Shown here: in pieces, positions 11,849-22,820 of the stretch
How the letters are laid out: every line of letters starts with the position of its first letter
How positions within the stretch are numbered: position 1 is the stretch's first letter
Source of the DNA: Symsagittifera roscoffensis
Taxonomy: Eukaryota > Xenacoelomorpha > Acoela > Convolutidae
DNA length: 64,000 bases
Assembly: GCF_963678635.1 (NCBI RefSeq)
Contig: NC_087062.1
Span: forward strand, 78,247,200 to 78,311,199
Reading direction: 5' to 3'
Program-made: the position numbers and the translations under genes
The notes under the pieces: generated by a model
Seen by the model: only the letters and a program-made list of their open reading frames with translations
The model's database searches: none
Told to the model about the DNA's origin: nothing

Positions 11849-14800
11849 TGTCTCTTAATAACCTATATTTTTCACTATTTTCTGTTCTTCTGTCTACGTA
11901 AGTCTTAACAAAAATATTACCCCTCCGGATTGGCAAAATCAGGAGCCCTCCGGATTGGCAAAAACAAGACCCCTCCGGATTAGCAAAAATAGTATCCCTC
12001 CGGATTGGCAAAAGCAAGACCCCTCCGGATTACCCATTATACTAGTACAGTTACGATGTAACTCACTATTTAGCGTTTTTTTTCCTTTTCAAAAAATATC
12101 GGCATCTCAAAAATCGCGATTTTTGGGGGGATCAAAATATCGCTATTTTGACCCTAAAAACCGGTCCGCTTACTGTGTTTTTCACTGAAAAACGATATAG
12201 GAGTATTAATATAGGCTGTATAGTTGATAATAATAGTAATACTATACCCATACGGGTTTTTTCAAACTCCGATTTAAGTTGGTTAACTCGGAAACTCGCA
12301 GTTCGGTGAAGGGTCACTACAGTGCAGTCACTGTCGAGCTCCCCACAGAGTAATACCTTACATTTTGTACCAAAAGGGATACAAAACTTTTAGCGATACT
12401 CAACAGTCGATTGTTGTTGTCCTTGGGCCCCTTCTTTTCGCTCCTTGAACTGCTTGCCGGATCAGTCTTCTTCTCTAATCCCGAGACCCTTCCGGATTGA
12501 GCGCAAATTAGCATTAACGTGCTTAAATACTCAAATAACCCTACAGTACAAGCACCACAAACGGGCCACAAAATTGATCGTAACGATTCTGACTGATTTA
12601 AACGCCTGTAACAACAATATATCTAACAACAAAAAACGGGAGCGTCGGATCACATCTCGTCTGGTGGGATAATTTCTACTGATTTTATACTTTTTTTTCT
12701 GTTTTTGTTTTTTTTTCGGTTATTTTTTATGTTTTTTCTTTTTCTTAGATACTATACTAATTTTTGTTTGTTTTCTTGTATATCTTCAAGTGTTTTTGTT
12801 CACAAACGTCTCAGGGGACGACGGGACGACCAATCGCCCACCCTTCCTGGCTCGTGAATTTTTGGTCTTAACTAGGTTAAAAAACTTTTCACGGGAATCC
12901 GGAAGGCTTCCGCGTTCCGAACTACCCTTCCGCCCGGTGGTTAGGGCGTTGTTTTGAGCATCCGCTCGGCACGGAGTGATGGTTAACGGTTCTGCCAGTC
13001 ATGATGTAAAAAAAAGAACACCCAGGAGCGCCATAAAAACATCTATGTAACTTTCGCCCGGAAGTACATATCGACGAAAAATAAAGCTAGGTTCTAAAAC
13101 GACTGGCTAGCGTCTAAACACAGCTCTACATGCTTTTCACCGTCTCTGCTAAAGCCAGTTCTTTTGGTGGTTTTCCTAACATCGGGTCGACAAAACCCAA
13201 TCTAAACCGTTTCAGCTGAAAAAATGTGCCAAAAACAATGCTATTTGGACCTTTCCGGATTGATGAATCCACTAAATCAAACACGTTAAGTTCGATTTCA
13301 CTGTAACCCGGAAGGTTATTGGCAAACGGTTTTCAAAACCTGTCGATTGACTAGTGAACGTTGTCCGAACAATAATTTTTACTGTCCTAACTCAAAATTT
13401 TTAAAAATTTTTCTTATTTTGTAGCATTTTCAAAAATGAAGAAAATTCGGTTATTGGTAACCAATTAGTTCCAACCACTTCCGAACTAAACTTAACCGGT
13501 TCTACCCATTATACTAGTACAGTTACTATGTAACTCACTATTTTAGCGCTTTTTTCCGTTTCAAAAAATATCGACATCTCAAAAATCGCGATTTTTGGGG
13601 GGATCAAAATATCGCTATTTTGACCCTAAAAACCCGTCCGTTTATGTGTTTTTTACTAAAAAACGATATAGGAGTATTAATATAGGCTGTATAGATGATA
13701 ATACTAGTAATACTATACCCATACGGGTTTGTTCAATCTCCGAATTAAGGTGGTTAACTCGGAAATTCGCAGTTCGGTGAAGGGTCAGTACAGTGCAGTC
13801 ACTGTCGAGCTCCCCACAGAATAATATCTTACTTTTTGTACCAAAAGGGATACAAAGATTTTAACGATACCCAACAGTCGATTGTTGTGTCCTTGAGCCG
13901 CTTCTTGTCGCTCCTTGAACTGCTTGCCGGATCAGCCTTCTTCTCTAACCCCGATACCCTTCCGGATTGAGCGCAAATTAGCATTAACGTGCTTAAAAAC
14001 TCAAATAACACTACAGTACAAGCACCACAAACGGGCCACAAAATTGATCGTAACAATTCTGACTGATTTAAATGCCTGTAACAATAATATATCTAACAAC
14101 AAAAACGGGAGGGTCGGATCACATCTCGTCTGGGGGGATAATTTCTACTGATTTTAAACTTTTTTTTCTGTTTCTGTTTTTTTTTCGGTTATATTTTATG
14201 CTTTCTCTTTTTCTTAGGTACTATACTAATTTTTGTTTGTTTTCTTTTATATCTTCAAAGATTTCTGGTCACAAACCTCTCAGGGGACGACGGGACGGCC
14301 AATCACCCCCCTTCCTGGCTCATGAAATTTCGGTCTTAACTAGGTTAAAAAACTTTTCACGGGAATCCGGAAGGCTTCCGCGTTCCGAGATACCCTTCCG
14401 CCCGGTGGTTAGGGCGTTGTTTTGAGCATCCGCTCGGCGCGGAGTGCTCATTAACGGTTCTGCCGGTCTCGATGTAAAAAAAAGAATAACACCCAGGAGC
14501 GCCATAAAAACATCTATGTATTATTCGCCCGGAAGTACAAATCGACAAAAAACAAAGCTAGGTTCTAAAACGACTGGCTAGCGTCTAAGCACAGCTCTAC
14601 ATGCTTTTCACCGTCTCTGCTAAAGCCAGTTCTTTTGGTGGTTTTCCTAAAATCGGGTCGACAAAAACGTTACTGTTTCCTGCTTCGGTCAAAACACTCA
14701 AATTAAAATAATTAATTGCAAAAATAGTGAGCTCATGGCTGGGTCTCAGTATCCCCAGACCACGAGGTCACTCCTAAAAACAGGGCTACTACTATTTATT

Positions 14801-14991
14801 ATTTTACTATCGTTTTTGCTCAGTAGATAAAAATCATCATCTCCATCGAAGATGGATCAACCCTTTCCCTCACTCCTAGCTTCCCATTCTCTGAAAATGT
14901 ATCAGGATGTTAATTAAATTCAACTCAGGACATGACAAGAAGCTAAAAGTTTATATAAGACAGTTTGAGTTTTGGGCCCGAGACCCCTCCG
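11849..14991. repeat. Z element copy 4, rearranged, inserted in the LINE
   Basis: This copy begins TGTCTCTTAATAACC and ends GACCCCTCCG. Its minisatellite is short (11,917-12,028), after which about 800 bp present in other copies is missing. An internal tandem duplication of about 1.48 kb follows: the segment from about 12,021 recurs from about 13,502, joined near 13,196. It is flanked by GAGGGCCAAGGAAAGTGGC (11,830-11,848) and GAGGGCCAAGGAAACTGCC (14,992-15,010), 17 of 19 bases equal. I read this as a target site duplication in the LINE RT. Confidence 0.75.
11917..12028. repeat. CCGGATTGGCAAAA minisatellite, short array 4
   Basis: Five units of the same 25 bp motif, ending abruptly at a CCTCCGGATTACCC junction with downstream Z sequence. 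The breakpoint lies inside a unit, so a deletion that used the repeat is likely. Confidence 0.9.
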
Positions 14992-17064
14992 GAGGGCCAA
15001 GGAAACTGCCCTGTGGAACACCCTGCTCAAGTGCAGTCTAATCGGATTCGGTGTTGTTAACAATTGTTTTCTGGCTTCGGTTGGTGGTAAAGGAATTGAT
15101 CATTTCTATAGCTTCTTCGGAAAAGTTTAACCCTTTTAGTTTCTGTTTAAGATAAGTATGATCAATAGAATCAAACATTATAGAGATATCCAGTAAGGAA
15201 CATGCTACAGTTTTGTTCGTGTCTTTTGCTTTTCTGAATGCTTCAGTACAATAAAGAATAGCGTCGATAGTTGAATATGATGTTTTGAACCCAAATTGGG
15301 TATTAATTAGTAGTTTTTGGGATATCAGATATTTGTTGAGTTGTTAATATAAAAAAATTTTCAAAATTTTTTTTGAGAGAGCCCCAGTTATAGAGATAGG
15401 CCTTTAGTTTTTCGTAGTTCTGGATCTTCTTTATTGTATATTGGTGTGACAATTGCTTTTTTGAGCTTGCAAGGATATGTCTTGTTTTTCAAAAACTCAT
15501 TGTATAGAAATGTCAGATGTGTGTATATTTCATTGCAGCCATCCTTCAATGCCCAGGCTGGAATTTTGGATGGACCTGGTGCCTTTCGACAATTTAAACT
15601 ATGTATTTTTTTTACATTCGGCTGATGTGATGAATCGGAATGAAATTTTTTTATTATTTCGAATGTTGCATGTAGAAGTCGGTGGACTTTGCCTGATTTT
15701 TGAACTTTACTCATAAAAGCATCCAAGAGTTGAGAACTTGTAATTTAGCAGGTTTGCCATCTGTAAATTGTTGGTTATGAAATCGCCGAAAGAGTTTCTG
15801 AGTAATGGAATGAGGTTGGAAGATTTTTTGAGTTTCTTGTATCGTTTATTATACTCCATTTTTTGCGTTCGCTTATTTTCGAGCTAAGCAGTTGGGATAT
15901 AAATTTATCATCTTCGTAGTTTACCTTTGGTTTGTCGTTGCAAATGAAAATAGTCTTCTGTGGGCCACATTCTTTAATGGTGTCAGCAAAGTTAGATGTG
16001 AAGATGTCGAGCATTATTTCGGGATTATTATTGCTATAGAAACTTCTCCAATTTATAGCTGATAGTTTTTGTTTGAATTTTTAATTGGAATAATTGGATT
16101 TGTCATATATTTTACGTTTGATTGGTCTTATGTTGTTGTTCAGCTTAAGTTCTGTAATGAATGCTGTTGCTTGGTGGTCGGTCTTAATTGGTGGTGTGAA
16201 TACTATTGAATTATTTGTTAGATCTTTTATGCCTAGGTCGGTGATAATATAGTCAATTAGTGCTTTTGAGTGAGTAGGTGTTAATTTGTTAGTGACGTCA
16301 GATTAAATGGTATTAGGATTGTATCTGAAGACTGTTTGTCGTCTTCGTTGAGATAGTTGAGATTGTAATCTCCTAGTAAAATTACGTTTGAATTAAATGA
16401 CTGTGCATGGTCAATTGATTTGGCTTGATCCTCTAAGAAGTCTGTTTTGTTGTTTCTATTAGGATTGTAGGCTAGGTTTATTAGAGTGGTTCTATCATTT
16501 TTGTTGAGTCCGGCTTTAAATTCTATCCGGATGCTATCATACTTTTTGTGCATGTTGTTTAAGTCATTTCTTACTTTTGGGTTTAACTTTTTAGGAACCA
16601 GTAACATGACCCCTCCACCCTTCAATTTTTTACTTGATTCATAAGTTCTATCACATCAGAACAACTTATGTTTGTGATTGTCTATGGCCCATAATTTATT
16701 GTCATTTGTATCATTGAACCATGTCTCGGAAAATCCGAAAACTGTATTATCATTAAAAGTTTTGATAAGTTGTTTAAGATCTGAACGCTTTCTAGCTAAA
16801 CTTCTACAATTAAGATGTAGTACTTTTAAGTTGTTGTTGTAGTTTTCCAGTTTTTTCTTTATTTGACTGAATTCCATCAAGGGTCCTGGATTTGGGTGGA
16901 TATCCCCTGATATTAGGAGAGTTTTATGAAGAGACCTTTCTTGTTTTTTATAAGCCTTGCAAATTATTATCCTTTTTCTGCTGTATAACTTTCTTCTGCA
17001 AATATAAGTTTTTTTCCTTTCCCAAATTTATTTCGATGGCTCGTCTGATTCGATCAAGCAATGA
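14992..17064 (-). pseudogene. LINE ORF2 5' half: 2A-like motif, AP endonuclease, RT N-terminus
   Basis: Read leftward on the minus strand. A frame opens at 17,064 and runs to 16,656. It holds a basic leader, the motif SGDIHPNPGP, then H-L-N-C-R-S-L and S-E-T-W of the AP-type endonuclease. 16,625-16,281 continues the endonuclease with G-D-Y-N-L. 16,014-15,775 is a linker. 15,726-15,388 carries the RT block K-A-P-G-P and V-T-P-I-Y. A frameshift near 15,390-15,405 precedes an R-P-I-S-I-T block. G-V-P-Q-G-S then reads across 15,012-15,035. The order is that of CR1/Jockey-like LINEs. Several frame breaks make it inactive. Confidence 0.85.
16881..16910 (-). other. 2A-like motif (GDIHPNPGP) in LINE ORF2 leader
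   Basis: The codons read SGDIHPNPGP, directly before and in frame with the endonuclease domain. The classical 2A core is D-x-E-x-N-P-G-P; here His replaces Glu while N-P-G-P is intact. NPGP motifs at this place are known from several animal non-LTR retrotransposons, where some cause ribosome skipping and others serve in N-terminal signals. Whether this variant skips is unknown. Confidence 0.75.
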
Positions 17065-17973
17065 CTACCTGTTTTTCTGCCGATAAATATGTTCTGCTAA
17101 ATTTAACTTTTTTTTTTTGTCGAATAATTTTTCTGCAAAACAGTTTTCTTTTTCTGTTGAACAGCTATAATTTCCATTTTCTCCTAAATTGTTTTTCTGT
17201 AACTGTCTTTTTCTTTTGCCAAATTGGGTTTTTTAATACAGATTTTTGAATAAAGCATGTATGGAATTTTTCAAATTTTGGGGTTTGATAATATAATGCA
17301 CAGATGTTTGGTTTAATTCGAATAAATTTTCTAGCTCAGACTAATCTCTATATAAACGACTGTATTTTTGTTTTTAGTGAATTTTCATTTGGTGTTTGAA
17401 GGTCAGAAAGATCAAAGGCGAAAGTAATGAAAAAAGTGCAAAAAAAGCCGACTGATTTCTAGCTGTTAAATTTTGCTGTGAAGGCTGGACACACCGTACC
17501 AACACCCTTCCTTTTTCTCGGGTTCTGCAATGTAACGATTGTAGCAATACAAACGTTACAACTCGGAATGGTTCCTGACAAATTCCAATCACAGTTTCAT
17601 TCTGTTGTCGTTTTCTCGTAGTTGTTTTGTTTCGCCGTTTCAGTGTGTGCGAAATATAAAAAGGTTACGTGTCGTTCACGCCCAAATCGAAATTTTGGAA
17701 TTTAGCATGTCAGTTAAAACCAACTCTTCCCGATTCGGCTAATTTTTGAAATAACGCTGCTAATCCATTAAAACCATCAATTTTCCGGGTTAGATGTTCT
17801 TTTTTTGATCGATAAAATTTCGATTGCTAAACTGCATATTCGAACCTTCTGGTCGAATGTCACATTTTTCACTGGTAAGATAATTTCATTTTGTTCGAGA
17901 ACATCTAGGAGTCTATTTATTTTGTCCTGTGAAGGTATAGGGACTTTAGTGAATCGGCACTTTCTGTACTATA
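17065..17973. other. No gene seen; AT-rich sequence between LINE and SCOC array
   Basis: T-rich on the plus strand, probably the LINE 5' region up to about 17,250 and then single-copy sequence. A TATA-like AAATATAAAAAGG lies near 17,650, but nothing ties it to a transcript. This stretch is the only 5' flank of the SCOC array that is not itself array sequence, so a promoter for copy 1 should be here. Confidence 0.4.
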
Positions 17974-18067
17974 GGCACAGCATAAAGCGACAAAGCTAGT
18001 CTTGGTTTTTGTGTTTTTAGTTGACTGTTATTTTCCAGACAGTTTGATAGAATTCTTCAGGTTTGTC

Positions 18068-20609
18068 ATGCCGAAAAATAGCGATGTACTGACGAATATA
18101 TCTTTATCCAGTGATAGTGAATACGGTACGTGTATACTTTTTCTCGTATTTAGATTACTTGTATTTGATTCTAAACTAAATTTTTGCTTCATTTTTTCAC
18201 TTATAATAGAATTTTTGTCATACAACTAGGTTTTTTTTGTATAGATCACGCATTAGCCGACAAAATTGCAGAGGAAGCCGCCGCAGCTGTTAGATCGAAC
18301 TATTTGATAACTAGCGCAAGTGGTCAAGTGGCAGAAGACTTTTCTGATAATCTGCATGGAGCATCTGCAGATGCGGGAATCATTTCAATAACAAATGGCC
18401 ATGCAAACGGTCACAGCACACCAAATGGGATATCCTCAAAGCCAATAGACGAAGAGGACGAGTCAACACGCCTAATTGATCAGATCTTAGATCTGCAAAA
18501 AACTTTAGATGGTATGTCTTTGTTTTGCCTATTTTTACGTGTTATAATCGCCGTTGTGTTATGAACTAGGAAAACCATATTTTAGTGCTTAAAGATGCAT
18601 TTGTTGACTTAACAAAACGCCATAGCAATTTTTTTACCCATGCATTTGTTGATTTAACAAAACACTATAGCAATTTTTTTACCCTTGCGATAAGTAAGGG
18701 TATTGCAACCGGGTAGTAGACTTTTTTCCCCGTAAACAACTTTGTCCACAGAATTCGCACGTGAATTCGTTCGCACGTGTTTTACTGCAGAGGTAAATAT
18801 AGTATTTGCATGTTAGGTATGGGCCTTGTTTGGCCATTATGAGTTCCTTTAATAGTAATTTTTGTGCCAACATTTGTCCAAAAATTTCGGTTCTTTTTCT
18901 GCACTTGAGTATCGGCTTTATTTCCGTCGGCTCATTTTGCGAATATTTTTTGCAATTACTTTTTGTTGGTTTTCATAAGTATCATTGAAGTCTTTCAAAA
19001 TGTTTTGGACAAATCTTAATCACATTCCCAGAGCCTTCCTAAAAAAGTGAAATTTTTAAAAATATAAAAAGAAATCAAAAATGATGATTTTTTTTCGAAA
19101 TTTTTTAAAATAGGTTTTCAAATTTTGTTTGTATTTGTTTTCAGTTTGCACAATAACTTTGGTTTTTAACCTTTTATGCTTTTGTTTGTTCGATCAGCTG
19201 TTTTTATTATATATATTTTTTTGGTGTAGGTATCATTTTTCCCATTTTAGATCGCTAATTAAAAATAATAAATAATTTTTTCTCACCTTGAGTTAATTTT
19301 GAGCTGTTTTCGGACTACTTTTTCTAAAGAATAGTTCAATTGCATATCTTTTTCTTAAATGTTTGGTAATTTTTTTTCTGTTTGATTTTTTGGTAAAACG
19401 TTTTTTCTGTCTTGTTGTTCTTGTCTGATCGGATTTTCAATTTTTTTTGATAAATGAATATTTGCGTTTTTTTTTTGGCTTCATAGCTATTCAAAATTAT
19501 TTGTTTTTTTTTGTAAACAGTTTCTTGTTCTAGTTATTGTGTTTTTTAATGCTTCATTTGTTTTTTTTCTTATCTTTTTCTGTTGAACTAATAAAATTAA
19601 TTTTAAAGAGTTTGAATTGTTTTTCGAAAGTGTTTGCGAAATTTCTCATTGTCACTGATGTTTTGTTTTTTAATATCGTGTTCAGGTTTTTCAGATCACG
19701 TTTGTTGTTTTTCTAATCTAGTTTGTCTAGGCTTCTGAAAAATTGAATAACATTGTTCGGTTTTATGTCTTTCATTTGCTTATTTAAAAAGTAAACCAGA
19801 GTTAGTAGTTTTTGGCAATTTTTTCTTTACTTACAATTTTTACATAGCAAGTGATGCGAAGCTCTGCTTCGCCTCTGTGTATAAAATAATGGCGATACAA
19901 TTGTGATAGTCTATCTTCTAAAGAATTTTATACGAGTGTTTTAGCTCAAAAAATTGTGTCACTGTCGATCCACCTAGGCACTGTTTCAAAAATAGTAACA
20001 GTTTAGGACGAAACATCGACTAGTAATTCTAAACAACTCAGAGTAGATTTGACAGGCTTTGGAAACAAGATGGATTTATTTTTACAATCACCCGTGGACT
20101 TTACATTAATTTTCTCACATAGGATTTACTGTATCAAATCAAAAAAATATATTAAGAAATCTTGGTATTCTGTTAAAAATACAATTTTTTAAACCGATTT
20201 TGGCAAAGCTTTTCATCTGCTACTTTAGTAAATTTCTTCCTCCTTCATAACGTGTCTATAACATGCTAACACATATTTAAGGTGGTGTTTGAAGATCGAA
20301 TGTGTGTGGTATTCCGGTTTTTGCTGTTCTGCCAAATTTAAAACATCACGACTAGGTGATCAAAAAATTGCTTATAGAAAAGACAGGTCGGTAAAGTACC
20401 ATGATTAAACTCGACTGAAGTGTAATTTTGATATGATAGATCTGACGTACAGAATGGATTCAATAAAGGAGGACAATTTGGTTCTGAAGTCTGAAAATCA
20501 AGTGTTGAGTCAGTACATAGAAGACGTAATGAAAGCATCGTCATCATTCCAGCAAACATCGCCCAAATCTCGAAAGAGGTTTGTAATATTTTTTGAATTG
20601 AAGAAGTAA
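18068..20609 (+). CDS. SCOC: SCOC-like short coiled-coil protein, copy 1 (3 exons)
   Basis: Exons 18,068-18,125, 18,245-18,511 and 20,440-20,609 join in phase 1 at both GT-AG introns and give 164 residues. The acidic, Ala-rich N-terminus (to about residue 85) is variable. From E-S-T-R-L-I-D-Q-I-L-D-L-Q onward it matches the conserved SCOC coiled coil, with K-S-E-N-Q-V-L-S-Q-Y-I-E in exon 3 and a short basic tail. SCOC proteins are Golgi-associated coiled coils that bind Arl GTPases and FEZ/UNC-76 partners in transport and autophagy. The start is the ATG seven bases after a CAG acceptor-like site at 18,058-18,060. AATAAA at 20,797 could end the transcript. The last codons could be replaced if the GTTTGT at 20,579 acts as a donor. 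Confidence 0.88.
18681..18745 (+). repeat. 5' hairpin module of the SINE-like family (unit 1)
   Basis: ACCCTTGCGATAAGTAAGGG forms a stem-loop and is followed by a stretch ending CCCCGTAAAC. The same module occurs in the other two units and, as CCTTGCGATAAGCAAGG, in each unit of the 40-45 kb array. It lies in SCOC intron 2. Confidence 0.6.
19853..19881 (+). repeat. 3' hairpin tail motif in SCOC intron 2 (unit 1)
   Basis: GCGAAGCTCTGCTTCGC is a perfect 7 bp stem with a 3-base loop, preceded by GCAAGTGAT and followed by CTCTGTGTA. Equivalent copies sit at 24,609 and 29,360 in units 2 and 3. The same tail recurs elsewhere in the window in the same orientation. Confidence 0.8.
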
Positions 20610-20665
20610 ATTTTTTGCAAAGAAAGCGTTACAAATTGCTTCAAAGTTTTTTGCTTTTTCCCCAC

Positions 20666-21130
20666 GCAAAATCAGGTACCAAAAATGATCATCGGAATGA
20701 TTCGAGTGATATGTGTTTAGGAAATTGGAATGGGCTGAGTGAATTTTTTGAGAGAAACCCGTTTGAAATTTTTAGTTTGTAGTCTTTTGTCGAGTGAATA
20801 AAGCCACCGAGCAGGAGCTTAACAAGGTAATAAGTTTTTATTTTAGCCGCAAAATCAGGTAACACAAATGAGCATCAGAATGAGTTGAGTGATGTGTGTC
20901 GGTAAAATCCAAATGGATTGAGTGAATTCTTCGAGAAAAACTAGTTTGAAGTTTTCAATTTTTAGTCCATTTTTGAGTCAATAAAGCGAGCGAGCAAGCT
21001 CAGAATAAGGCAGTGAGCCTTTTCATGGCGCGAAATCAGGTAACACAAATTATCATAGGATAGGGTTGAGTGATATATCATGTTAAAGCCCTTCATATTG
21101 CGATTCGATGATAATCAGAAAAGTTCCAAA
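20666..21130 (+). repeat. About 182 bp tandem repeat downstream of SCOC (2.5 copies, unit 1)
   Basis: Three starts of GC(A/G)AAATCAGGTA at 20,666, 20,849 and 21,030 mark units of 183 and 181 bp. Each contains a GAGTGAT block, a CGAGAAAAAC-like block and GAGT(C/G)AATAAAG, which supplies possible poly(A) signals. It is repeated in the other SCOC units from about 25,421 and 30,173. An inverted, diverged copy lies at about 35,565-35,745. Confidence 0.75.
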
Positions 21131-21457
21131 AAAAATCTCTTATTATTTTTGTCTAAAATTTCGTGCGCTGACATGCTGAATTAGTAGTAATTTTATTTAT
21201 ACTACCTGCGTTACTTTTTTTTCCATATATGCCTTATCTCATATAAGACGCCCTATTAAACCTGTATGGAATGTTAGGTTTTAGAAATTATCAAAATTCT
21301 TGGTTTTCTGTCAGCTCAGTCACCGACGTTTTTATTTCAATTGCCAATATAATAAAATCTATTTCCAGCTCAGTTATTATTATGGGTTTAGGCTCATTTA
21401 TACCCGCTGATAAGTAGGCGATTGATAAATATGTGGATAAAAGTAATTAGTTACACT

Positions 21458-22063
21458 ACACTAGCCAGAGCAAGTGTGCTGTAATCGGGGAAAAAGACTT
21501 CCCATAAGCAATTGTTCTTGCAAATCTTACTTTCTGTTTTAATTGCTTTATCAATGAATCTTTTAAACCTCCAGGATTTTTCCACTGGGCTTAGAGGTAA
21601 AGTGGTTGTCTTTGCACCCTAAGGTCTGCGGTTGGAGTCCCGGTCAGACGTTGTTTTTTTTCAGTAAAAATGAAATAGTCCTTTTTTCGTCTATCTGGTC
21701 AAGCTTTTCGTGTTATTTGCCACATCACGTGTTTTTCATTTGGTATGAGCTTTTTACATTGTAGTTGCAAGTTTTGTTCATTATTGTTTCAAGGGGGATA
21801 TGAAAGTTTTTTTGTATAAAATCATTTTTTTTCGGCTCAAGTGATGTCTGCTTAAAGATTGTCGGTTTTTTTCGTTTTTTATGTTTTGTTTCGTTGCTTA
21901 TTTAGTATTCAAGCTTTTTGCCTGGCATGTTTGCCTAGAATAAACTTTAACCGAGTCATACGAAAGCTTTGGTAGAACTTGTTTTTTTTCATTTTTGGAC
22001 TGATGTTTTTTATGAAAGAGATAGTGTTGTATCAAAGAGATGCGAAGCTCCGCTTTGCCTCTG
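21458..22063 (+). mobile_element. tRNA-like SINE with hairpins at both ends (unit 1)
   Basis: From left: stem-loop ACACT...AGTGT at 21,458-21,477, a CGGGG-AAAAAGACTTCCC block, a tRNA-like segment at 21,586-21,650 with A-box-like GGGCTTAGAGGTAAAGTGG and B-box-like GCGGTTGGAGTCCCG, a T-rich body, and the tail GATGCGAAGCTCCGCTTTGC at 22,039. This is the most complete exemplar of the family. The tRNA-like part cannot form a proper acceptor stem, so it is a SINE-type promoter head, not a tRNA gene. Confidence 0.7.
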
Positions 22064-22820
22064 AATAAAATGAGTCGTGTTTTTTTTTCATAATGTGATA
22101 TATGGCAAATTATCCTGTTTTAAATGTTCGCTTTTTTGAAATTTTAATTCCTTTCGTGTTTTTTATGTATATTAACACAATCAACGTAGTATTCAGCAAA
22201 TCTTCGAAACATTCTTTGTCATTCAAAAATTAGGATTTACACTTCATATAAGTTATTTACTTTTATACTTGTTGTTTTACTTTTATTTGAGTGGAAATTG
22301 TTTTTTTTACCCTTGCCGGCTTATAGTTATAGTTGTCAATGAGAAGACGGCTTCTTACTGTCTTAGAACTCTGATTGATGTATTTCAGATCAAGAAGTGG
22401 GAAAAGATGAGAATGAAACGATAGACTAGCTTGCAGTTGTTCTATTGAAATGCAATAATTGAAGGTGAAAAGCCTGACCAGTCGTGCTACTTATCGTAAA
22501 TTTAGCAATGCCTATTTAGAAATGTCAATAAATTTTTATCTGGTGATGAAGTTATCTTGATGATGCATAGCATGTTAAAAATATTTATTTTGAAATTTAC
22601 TTTTTGCGTTGACCCAGATTTCTGGAAATTATTTTCATGGAAACAAGCGGTATTCATTGCAAAAAATCCACAATTTATCTTGTTTGAGACGAATCTTGTT
22701 TGAGTTATTGATGAGGACGAATTTGCGGCACAGCATAAAGCGACAAAGCTAGTCTTGGTTTTTGTGTTTTTAGTTGACTGTTATTTTCCAGACAGTTTGA
22801 TAGAATTCTTCAGGTTTGTC

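Larger units (their letters stand above)
17974..22726 (+). repeat. 4,753 bp tandem unit 1 (SCOC-bearing)
   Basis: First of three head-to-tail units starting GGCACAGCATAAAG. Units 1 and 2 and units 2 and 3 are each offset by exactly 4,753 bp at their starts. By eye differences are rare: single substitutions and short homopolymer indels. Each unit has a whole SCOC-like gene, a tRNA-like SINE and two hairpin-tail copies. The outer flanks differ (TACTATAGG left, TTGTGGTCAG right), and only a GG is shared at the junctions. Confidence 0.95.

Noticed and set aside
11849-14991. Z as a classical DNA transposon
   Set aside because: The two ends are not inverted repeats of each other, and no transposase is visible.
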